From the NCBI GenBank assembly GCA_030531745.1, contig JAUNMU010000003.1, positions 1-38,574 on the forward strand: DNA of 38,574 nt, given 5' to 3'. Source of the stretch: Synergistes sp. GTDB taxonomy: Bacteria > Synergistota > Synergistia > Synergistales > Synergistaceae. Position numbers and translations under genes: made by a program. The notes below the pieces were generated by a model. The model saw nothing but the letters and a program-made list of their open reading frames with translations, was not told the DNA's origin and did not search any database. Below, piece by piece: positions 32,984 to 38,574 of the stretch (positions are counted from its first letter, which is position 1; every line of letters begins with the position of its first letter).

Positions 32984-33051
32984 ATAAAACACCCCCAAAA
33001 ATATGTCACATAGGGGAAGCTCAGCAAACGCCGTCCTCCCCCGTGTCTGAT

Positions 33052-35487
33052 TTATGCTCCGCGGACACTGCCGCAAAGTTTCTTTGTAAGTTTTTTGACG
33101 ACCTGTTTTGAGACAGTATCAATCTGCTCCGATGTAAGCGTTCCTTTGTCTGAGCCTACGGAGACTCTGAACGACACCGACTTTTTGCCGCAGCCAAGCT
33201 GCTTTCCCCTGTATTCGCTTATAAACTTCACGTCCTGCACGAGATCTGTCTTTCTGACCAATGTTTCTATATCAGACCACTTTACACCTTCATCAAAATC
33301 AACTGAAAGGTCAAATTCAGACAGAGGATATTCCGGCAGATGTACAAACGTGTTTTGTCTTGAAGGCAACGGCTCAAGTTCCTCAACGTTTATCTCAAAA
33401 ACAACCGCAAGGCTACGCTTTATTCCAGCACATTTGCAGGATTTGAGTGAGACGAGAGCAAGATCGCCTATTATTTTATTGCCGCTTACAACATTCACCC
33501 AAAGTGATTCATCAGACCACGACGGTTTTGTATTCTGTACAAATGTGAGAGGCATCATCTGCGAAACTCTGTGCATATATTCAATTACGCCCTTGGCATC
33601 TGCAAAAAGCGACCTCGCATCATTCCCCACAAATGCTCCTGCCAAATGACGAGCCATTTCGGGCAGAATCTCATCTGTGCTTGACGCACTTACGCTTGCA
33701 AAGTTTCTGTTCTTAAATATCTGCGTCAGCTCAAATATTCTGAAATCAGCAAAGTAGCGCAGATTTTCAGATACCGCCTTCAACATTCCGGGAACAAGTG
33801 ATGAACGCAGCCGACTCTCTTCCGGTGCGGGCGGGGTTGAGAGGGAAAGCATATCTTCGTCCGCAATTCCGGCGGCATTGATATATTCATCGCCTATCCA
33901 AGGATAGGTAAATATCTCCTGCATATTACATCTGAATGCAAGATACTCGCGTATCGCGCGCTCCATATCACAGGTACGTTGATTTATTGCTTTTTCCAGC
34001 ACAACGGTTGGGGCTGCAAACTCAAAGTTTTCGTATCCCATAAGACGCGCGACCTCTTCAAGTATGTCATCGGGAAGCGAAATATCTCCTGTTGAACGCC
34101 ATGAAGGTGCGTACGTCACGAGCATATCACCGTGAGCTTCGGTATCAAATCCGAGACGTGCAAGTATCTCAGCCGCATCTTCATACGAAATATCCTTGCC
34201 GAGACGTTTGCGCAGGAAGTCAAGGCTCACTTCAACTCTCGCTCTTTCAAGAGGCCGTGGATAGACGTCAACATAGCCTGTAATGGCAGCCTCAGGGAAA
34301 TACCGATGTATCATACTTACTGCCATTGCTATTGTCTGTTCAGCCCGCTGAGGGTCAATACCCTTCTCCCACCGTGCAGATCCCTCAGTTCTTACATCAA
34401 AGCGTTGGGATGTCTTTCTTACGCCAAGAGCTTGGAAATTTGCGATCTCAAGTACGACATCCGTGGTATCTTCAAGGATAGAATCAAGTTTGCCGCCTTT
34501 GATTCCGGCAAGAGCCATAGGCTTTTCGGCATTGGCGATGACAAGATCATTATCGGTAAGGCTCAGCATCACTCCGTCAAGAAGTTCAAGTTTCTCACCG
34601 GAAGCCGCACAACGAACATGTATCTCACCACCGACATGTTTCTTATCAAATGCGTGAGTCGGAACACCTGTAGCAAACATAAGATAGTTCGTAATGTCAA
34701 CCGGCAGATTGATCGCCCTTGAACCGACGCGCCACAGCATACTCTGCATTTCAAAGGGAGAGGGGATATTTCTGATATTTTTGATAACAAGCGCAGCATA
34801 GCGGTGACACCTGTCCGGAGCCTCAATCGTAACCTTAAGATCATCAGGCACTCCCGGAAGTGTCTGCTGTTCTATCGGCTTCAAATGACATTTATAAATT
34901 GCGGCAAGTTCTCTTGCCATTCCGTAATGCCCCCAAAGATCCGGACGGTTTGTCATTGATTTATTGTCTATTTCAAGAATTACATCGTGCAGGTCAAGTA
35001 CATCGGCAAGCGGCGTGCCCGGCTTTGCGTCAAATGACGTTATATCCATGATTTCGGCATGTTCCTTCGCGGGGAAGAGATCCCCTAAGCCTATCTCGCT
35101 TGACGCACATATCATGCCGAAGCTCATTACACCGCGCAGTTTGGCAGGCTTTATCTCAACAGGCTCGCCCTCTCCGTGCCATTTAACCCATGCCCCGGGC
35201 TTTGCCACAACGACAAGCTGTCCCGCAAAGAGATTTATTCCACCGCAGACTATAACGGACGGAGCAGGATCTCCCGTGTCAACCGTACATATACGCAGCT
35301 TGTCTGCATCGGGATGCGGCTCAACGGCAATAATACGTCCCGCCACAAGACCGGCAAGGCTTTCACTCAAGTCAGTCGCGTCCTCAACCTCAACCGTTGA
35401 CATTGTAAGATCGTATGAAAGTTTTGCCATTGTAAGATCTTCGGGAAGATCAACATATTTTTTTATCCAATTTAATGACAGTTTCAT
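33052..35487 (-). CDS. pheT: Phenylalanyl-tRNA synthetase beta subunit
   Basis: 811 residues, full length. The beta subunit of the cytosolic alpha2-beta2 synthetase. It contains an N-terminal EMAP/OB tRNA-binding domain (VGRIIAVEPHPDADKLRIC-type, residues about 45-150), B3/B4 editing-domain sequence that removes mischarged tyrosine, B5 and a catalytic-like domain. A C-terminal ferredoxin-fold anticodon-binding domain (YPLSEFDLSVDFDEGVKW, then FISEYRGKQLG) closes the protein. It begins with GGAGG 9 bases before ATG and lies 15 bases after pheS. Confidence 0.97.
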   Translation of the reverse strand: MKLSLNWIKKYVDLPEDLTMAKLSYDLTMSTVEVEDATDLSESLAGLVAGRIIAVEPHPDADKLRICTVDTGDPAPSVIVCGGINLFAGQLVVVAKPGAWVKWHGEGEPVEIKPAKLRGVMSFGMICASSEIGLGDLFPAKEHAEIMDITSFDAKPGTPLADVLDLHDVILEIDNKSMTNRPDLWGHYGMARELAAIYKCHLKPIEQQTLPGVPDDLKVTIEAPDRCHRYAALVIKNIRNIPSPFEMQSMLWRVGSRAINLPVDITNYLMFATGVPTHAFDKKHVGGEIHVRCAASGEKLELLDGVMLSLTDNDLVIANAEKPMALAGIKGGKLDSILEDTTDVVLEIANFQALGVRKTSQRFDVRTEGSARWEKGIDPQRAEQTIAMAVSMIHRYFPEAAITGYVDVYPRPLERARVEVSLDFLRKRLGKDISYEDAAEILARLGFDTEAHGDMLVTYAPSWRSTGDISLPDDILEEVARLMGYENFEFAAPTVVLEKAINQRTCDMERAIREYLAFRCNMQEIFTYPWIGDEYINAAGIADEDMLSLSTPPAPEESRLRSSLVPGMLKAVSENLRYFADFRIFELTQIFKNRNFASVSASSTDEILPEMARHLAGAFVGNDARSLFADAKGVIEYMHRVSQMMPLTFVQNTKPSWSDESLWVNVVSGNKIIGDLALVSLKSCKCAGIKRSLAVVFEINVEELEPLPSRQNTFVHLPEYPLSEFDLSVDFDEGVKWSDIETLVRKTDLVQDVKFISEYRGKQLGCGKKSVSFRVSVGSDKGTLTSEQIDTVSKQVVKKLTKKLCGSVRGA

Positions 35488-35502
35488 AAAAACAGACCTC
35501 CG

Positions 35503-36582
35503 CTACTTGAACTGTTTAAGAAAACGCAAATCGGCACTGTGGAAAAGACGCACATCATCAACACCGTAGCGCATCATGACAAGACGGTCAAGACCGATAT
35601 TGATGTAAAAACCTGACCATACGGAAGGATCTAATCCGGCTGATTTAAGCACATTCGGGTGCGGAGTGCCGCCGGGCATAACCTCTATCCAGCCGACATG
35701 CTTGCACACCTTGCATCCGGCTCCGCCGCATACCTGACACTTCATATCTATCTCAAATCCCGGCTCAACAAACGGGAAGAAACCGACACGCATACGCACA
35801 TCAACTTCTCTCCCGAAAACCTTTTCAAGAATTGTCTTAATGAGAAGCATTCCCGAAGCAAATGAGAAATCCTTGTCAACGATCAGTGCCTCATACTGAA
35901 AGAATGCCCTTTCGTGCCTTGCATCTGTCGTCTCATTGCGATATACGCGCCCGGGATAGACAAACCTCGCCGGTGCGCCGTGTTCCCTTAGATACCTTAC
36001 AGAACCGCCCGTAAGATGAGGACGGAGACAAAGACGTTCTGCCCCATGTCCGTTTTCATGACCTTTCAGCCAATATGTATCCATGCTCTCGCGTGCAGGG
36101 TGTTCGGGCGCAAAATTAAGATTGTCAAAGGCATATTTTTCGCTTGTAATTTCAGGCTCGGTAAATATCTCAAATCCAAGAGATCTGAATGCATCGTTCA
36201 AATCATAGCACATCTGCGTTACAGGGTGCAGACCTCCGAAAAACGGCTCTCTGCCGGGAAGCGTAATATCTGCCGTACCCTCAAATGCAGTCGCCGCATC
36301 AAGAAGCTGTGAGTTCCTGTTTTCCACCGCATCCGAAAGTATAATTTTAACTTCGTTTGCAGCCTGTCCAAGTACCTTGCGAAGCTCAGGCGCCGATTTG
36401 CCCACGCTCTTCAAAATCTCCGTAAGCTCTCCCTTTCTTCCGAGGAGATTCGCACGCACGATCTGAAGAGACTCGGGGAGAGAACTCTCTTCAATCATCT
36501 GCAGCCCCTTTGTCTTTATCTCTTCAAGGCGCTTGAAAAATTCATTTTCCTCGCTCTGAGGTGATTTTATTTCTTCGTCCAT
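35503..36582 (-). CDS. pheS: Phenylalanyl-tRNA synthetase alpha subunit
   Basis: 359 residues from ATG 36582, with GGGGG 7 bases upstream. A TTG two codons earlier is possible but poorly placed. This class II catalytic subunit charges tRNA-Phe. An N-terminal coiled coil binds tRNA. Motif 2 (VYRNETTDARHERAFFQYE) and motif 3 (INIGLDRLVMMRYGVDDVR) are intact, and the insertion with CQVCGGAGCKVC is typical of bacterial PheS. It has its own promoter and a leader with a stable hairpin (below). It starts a unit that continues through pheT. Confidence 0.97.
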   Translation of the reverse strand: MDEEIKSPQSEENEFFKRLEEIKTKGLQMIEESSLPESLQIVRANLLGRKGELTEILKSVGKSAPELRKVLGQAANEVKIILSDAVENRNSQLLDAATAFEGTADITLPGREPFFGGLHPVTQMCYDLNDAFRSLGFEIFTEPEITSEKYAFDNLNFAPEHPARESMDTYWLKGHENGHGAERLCLRPHLTGGSVRYLREHGAPARFVYPGRVYRNETTDARHERAFFQYEALIVDKDFSFASGMLLIKTILEKVFGREVDVRMRVGFFPFVEPGFEIDMKCQVCGGAGCKVCKHVGWIEVMPGGTPHPNVLKSAGLDPSVWSGFYINIGLDRLVMMRYGVDDVRLFHSADLRFLKQFK

Positions 36583-36615
36583 AACCAAACCCCCATGGTC
36601 AATTTATCTCCCGAA

Positions 36616-36658
36616 CGGCACGATCAAAGGCAATCGCAAAACATTTTTCTTCGTGCCG
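36616..36658 (-). promoter_or_regulatory. pheS leader hairpin enclosing a 6-codon ORF
   Basis: Perfect 8-bp arms CGGCACGA (36616-36623) and TCGTGCCG (36651-36658) flank a 27-base loop, within the transcript between the pheS promoter and pheS. The loop contains ATG-TTT-TGC-GAT-TGC-CTT-TGA (M-F-C-D-C-L, stop), preceded by a purine-rich stretch. No U-run follows the hairpin, so it is not a classic attenuator. It may be a regulatory leader, or the small ORF may be chance. Confidence 0.4.
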
Positions 36659-36688
36659 AAATACGCCCAAAATCTGTCCACTTCAATT

Positions 36689-36717
36689 AGTATAACAAAT
36701 AACTCTGCTTTTGTTGA
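36689..36717 (-). promoter_or_regulatory. Sigma-70-type promoter for pheS-pheT
   Basis: On the minus strand: -35 TCAACA (36717-36712), 17-base spacer, -10 TATACT (36694-36689) preceded by TG in the extended position. It lies just downstream of the rplT terminator and about 107 bases upstream of the pheS start, leaving a leader long enough for the hairpin at 36616-36658. Confidence 0.75.
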
Positions 36718-36731
36718 TTATTTCTTCATAC

Positions 36732-36776
36732 AAAAAAATACAAAGCTTCCTGCGGCAGTTGCACAGAAAGCTTTGT
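36732..36776 (-). terminator. Intrinsic terminator of the infC-rpmI-rplT operon
   Basis: Arms 36740-36752 and 36764-36776 form a 13-position stem with one mismatch and an 11-base loop. Seven Us follow on the minus strand (36732-36738). It lies 46 bases past the rplT stop. Confidence 0.93.
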
Positions 36777-36822
36777 TAAACGTACCTATTTCAGCCATAC
36801 CGGATCGGAAAATCACCGAAAC

Positions 36823-37173
36823 CTACAGGGCAGCACGAGCCTTTTCTACGATCTGCACAAACGCCTGCGCATCGTTCACAGCAAGGTCAGCAAGCATCTT
36901 ACGGTTAATTGTTATGCCTGCTTTCTTAAGGCCGTTCATCAACGTGCTGTAAGACATCTTGTTTGCGCGTGCCGCAGCATTTATGCGCATGATCCACAGT
37001 TTGCGGAAATCACGTTTTTTGTTCTTCCGTCCCACAAAAGCACTCGTCAAAGCATGCAGATAAGCTTCGCGTGCACGGCGATATACATTCTTTTTACGAC
37101 CCCAAAATCCTTTGGTAATGCTGTATAATTTCTTCTGTTTATTGCGGCTTGCGCTTGAACCCTTTACTCGCAT
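36823..37173 (-). CDS. rplT: 50S ribosomal protein bL20
   Basis: 116 residues, standard length. Highly basic protein that binds 23S rRNA early in assembly of the large subunit. The segments [24 protein letters not shown] and [21 protein letters not shown] are diagnostic. In other bacteria L20 also represses its own operon by binding the leader mRNA. The start is ATG after AAGGAG. It is the last gene of infC-rpmI-rplT, 48 bases after rpmI, and is followed by a strong terminator. Confidence 0.98.
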   Translation of the reverse strand: MRVKGSSASRNKQKKLYSITKGFWGRKKNVYRRAREAYLHALTSAFVGRKNKKRDFRKLWIMRINAAARANKMSYSTLMNGLKKAGITINRKMLADLAVNDAQAFVQIVEKARAAL

Positions 37174-37221
37174 TATATGTCACTCCTTGAAAAATTTTAT
37201 AATTACGCCGAACACAATTCC

Positions 37222-37419
37222 CTAAGCGTAGGGAAGCATTTTTTTGACGTGAGCCTCAATACCCGGAAGCAGTACACCCTTCTTCCTGAGTGAACGCAGA
37301 CGCTTTGAATTTTTCGGCATAAGTTTGTGGGCGCGTCCGCTCTTTTTGAACACAACCTTGCCTGTTCCCGTCAACGTAAAACGTTTCTTTGTCGCTGAGT
37401 GTGTCTTCATTTTTGGCAT
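37222..37419 (-). CDS. rpmI: 50S ribosomal protein bL35
   Basis: 65 residues from ATG 37419, preceded by AGGAGG at 9 bases, giving the usual N-terminus MPKMKTHSATKKRF. An upstream in-frame start (37443) is rejected because it would run over that ribosome site. Very basic, with the conserved AHKLMPKNSKRLRSLRKK core. It lies 49 bases after infC and 48 before rplT, the classic IF3-L35-L20 operon. Confidence 0.97.
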   Translation of the reverse strand: MPKMKTHSATKKRFTLTGTGKVVFKKSGRAHKLMPKNSKRLRSLRKKGVLLPGIEAHVKKMLPYA

Positions 37420-37468
37420 TGTTATTATCCTCCTGTAATTCACGCCCGCTGTGGGGCCTCATATACCT

Positions 37469-38110
37469 CTATATCTTATCTGCGTCAAATACAAAATCCT
37501 TCTTGGATTTTGACGCTTTCTGAGGCATAACTTCTGATTTTTTCTCCGGCTGCGCATTGACCGGTGCTGTTTTCTTAACCGGACCCTCACAAAGAGGCAC
37601 GACAAGCATCCTCATATATGAGCCTTCCATACGCGGCTCAGCCTCTACCTTTCCATACTCCGCAACAGACTCCTCAACTTTCTTTAGGACATCGCGTCCT
37701 CTGTCAAGAAAAGCCATCTCCCTGCCCCTAAAAAAGACCGACACTTTGACCCTGTGGCCATCTTTCAAGAACTCCTGCACGGCTTTTACCTTGAAATCGT
37801 AGTCGTGCTGGTCAATTTTCGGACGCATCTTTATCTCCTTAATAGCCTGATTCTTCTGTTTCTTTCGTGCGTCCTTATCGCGTTTCTGCTGCTGGAAACG
37901 GTACTTGCCGTAATTCATTATACGGCACACGGGCGGCGTCGCCTGCGGCGCCACCTCAACGAGATCCAACTCCGCCGCTTCCGCCATCCTGAGAGCATCC
38001 TGTATCTTAACTACGCCGCGCTTCGCGTTTAACTCATCTATGAGCAACACCTCCGGACAGCGAATCTCCGAATTCACGCGCGGCTCTTCTTCTCTCTGGT
38101 TTGCTATGAT
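37469..38110 (-). CDS. infC: Translation initiation factor IF-3
   Basis: About 213 residues. IF3 binds the 30S subunit, proofreads the start codon and keeps subunits apart. The N-domain (REEEPRVNSEIRCPEVLLID) and C-domain (KEIKMRPKIDQHDYDFKVK) are well conserved. No ATG, GTG or TTG is near the expected N-terminus. GGGAGG is followed at 6 bases by AUC (38110) and at 9 bases by AUA (38107), so translation most likely begins at one of these. Rare start codons on infC are known to allow IF3 to repress its own synthesis. An ATG at 38227 opens the same frame but would translate the leader and its terminator hairpin. The last 35 residues form a lysine-rich tail longer than usual. Confidence 0.95.
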   Translation of the reverse strand: MIANQREEEPRVNSEIRCPEVLLIDELNAKRGVVKIQDALRMAEAAELDLVEVAPQATPPVCRIMNYGKYRFQQQKRDKDARKKQKNQAIKEIKMRPKIDQHDYDFKVKAVQEFLKDGHRVKVSVFFRGREMAFLDRGRDVLKKVEESVAEYGKVEAEPRMEGSYMRMLVVPLCEGPVKKTAPVNAQPEKKSEVMPQKASKSKKDFVFDADKI

Positions 38111-38136
38111 ATTACACCTCCCAATATCCGAGCCAT

Positions 38137-38170
38137 AAAAAAAGCTCGCATGCACAGAACGCACCCGAGC
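38137..38170 (-). terminator. Attenuator-like hairpin in the infC leader
   Basis: On the minus strand, GCTCG (38170-38166) pairs with CGAGC (38148-38144), with four more pairs inside and a 7-base loop, followed at once by seven Us (38143-38137). The CGAGC arm can alternatively pair with a second GCTCG just past the U-tract (38133-38129), so two exclusive folds are possible. It ends 26 bases before the infC start. Position and design match leader attenuation of this operon, as known for L20 control in Bacillus. The ligand here is inferred. Confidence 0.65.
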
Positions 38171-38266
38171 CTGAATTTCTTCTTTGGCTGACCTGACAAC
38201 AGACAACATCGGCAGGTGAGAGTACATCCTCTGCTTATAACCACGTCGGCATCCACCGACTTATGT

Positions 38267-38295
38267 ATGCTAACATAGATTCTTCAAATATGCAA
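38267..38295 (-). promoter_or_regulatory. Candidate promoter for infC-rpmI-rplT
   Basis: On the minus strand: -35 TTGCAT (38295-38290), 17-base spacer, -10 TAGCAT (38272-38267) with a TG extension. This would give a leader of about 150 bases before infC, containing a small stem (GTCGG with CCGAC near 38242-38257) and the attenuator-like hairpin. The match to consensus is moderate. Between this site and the tRNA gene I see only a 12-base palindrome (38365-38376). Confidence 0.5.
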
Positions 38296-38406
38296 GAACC
38301 AATATTCACGACTACAGTATGATCCTCGGTCAGCCGGAAATCAATTTTTAAGGACACACTGATCACATCGCGATGTCCGGTGTAAAACATACCCAAAGCA
38401 AAAATA

Positions 38407-38499
38407 TGGCGGAGAGGGTGGGATTTGAACCCACGTAGCGGCTCAGCACCGCTAAGACGATTTCGAGTCGCCCGCCTTCGACCACTCGGCCACCCCTCC
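38407..38499 (-). tRNA. tRNA-Ser (anticodon CGA), CCA encoded
   Basis: Class II tRNA of 93 bases including the encoded CCA (38409-38407). The acceptor stem pairs GGAGGGG with CCTCTCC. The anticodon stem GGCGA/TCGTC closes the loop CTCGAAA, so the anticodon is CGA (38465-38463), reading codon UCG. A long variable arm (TAGCGG paired with CCGCTA) and the T-arm GTGGG-TTCAAAT-CCCAC are complete. The discriminator base is G, as expected for serine. Confidence 0.97.
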
Positions 38500-38514
38500 C
38501 CGCACGGCACATAG

Positions 38515-38544
38515 ATTATACACTATCAGCAGGAAATTTTTCAA
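38515..38544 (-). promoter_or_regulatory. Sigma-70-type promoter for tRNA-Ser
   Basis: On the minus strand: -35 TTGAAA (38544-38539), 18-base spacer, -10 TATAAT (38520-38515, perfect consensus), 15 bases before the tRNA 5' end. A second -35-like TTGACG lies slightly upstream (38555-38550) but is too far for this -10. Confidence 0.8.
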
Positions 38545-38574
38545 GTACCGTCAACGAAATTTCAGCCGTTTTTT

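Noticed and set aside
36589-36731. T-box riboswitch upstream of pheS
   Set aside because: The leader is too short and I cannot find the T-box consensus or a terminator/antiterminator pair. Only the simple hairpin is present.
38111-38227. N-terminal extension of infC to ATG 38227
   Set aside because: It would translate the leader, including the terminator hairpin and the Shine-Dalgarno site. IF3 homologues do not have such an extension.
38352-38378. tRNA-Ser terminator built on GGACA/TGTCC and the 12-base palindrome
   Set aside because: The stem is short with a long loop, and the following bases are not a U-run.
38235-38510. Minus-strand ORF of 91 codons spanning the tRNA
   Set aside because: It translates the tRNA-Ser gene and the infC promoter region. 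An internal ATG (about 51 codons) has no good ribosome site.

Overview
The window is a dense stretch of bacterial housekeeping genes. I recognise 35 protein genes (one cut by the left edge) and one tRNA gene, all on the minus strand. Best guess for the source: an anaerobic diderm bacterium of the Synergistota. The reasons are the family mix and order (mreBCD-mrdA-minCDE-rodA, a radical-SAM/DUF2344/RNase G/SMC block, one long Rel enzyme) together with outer-membrane-type features (MinE, a LapA-like protein, separate SecD and SecF). This is inference from gene content, not a database match. Shine-Dalgarno sites are strong, and TTG starts are common.

Read in the direction of transcription (right to left): a class II tRNA-Ser(CGA) with its own promoter is followed by the infC-rpmI-rplT translation operon. 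That operon has a leader containing a terminator-like hairpin, and infC appears to start at a non-AUG codon (AUC or AUA). A strong intrinsic terminator closes it. A second promoter then drives pheS-pheT, followed by a small coiled-coil protein, a ZapA-like protein, CvpA and MutS2. Next comes yajC-secD-secF (Sec translocation), closed by a perfect 13-bp-stem terminator.

From the lapA-like gene at 26295 down to the DUF2156 gene at 732 I see no convincing strong terminator, so about 25 kb may behave as one or a few very long operons. It encodes in order: LapA-like, RecJ, bifunctional Rel, Dtd, a metallo-beta-lactamase-fold hydrolase, RadC, the rod-shape machinery (MreB, MreC, MreD, PBP2), the division-site selector (MinC, MinD, MinE), RodA, a radical-SAM protein with its DUF2344 partner, RNase G, SMC, two methyltransferases (TrmN6-like and RsmI), and MetRS. 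Many neighbours overlap by 1-4 bases, which suggests translational coupling.

The left 1.8 kb is different in character. A DUF2156 gene lies between copies of an AT-rich repeat. Two direct copies lie downstream of it, one of them split by about 178 bp of foreign-looking sequence, and one inverted copy lies upstream. Beyond them a secreted protein with a clear signal peptide runs off the left edge.

No CRISPR array, prophage, transposase or defence locus is visible. The best leads for something undescribed are the split and inverted repeat around the DUF2156 gene, the conserved but functionally unassigned radical-SAM/DUF2344 pair beside RNase G, the infC and pheS leader structures, and an unusual acidic motif in the synthetase domain of an otherwise bifunctional Rel.
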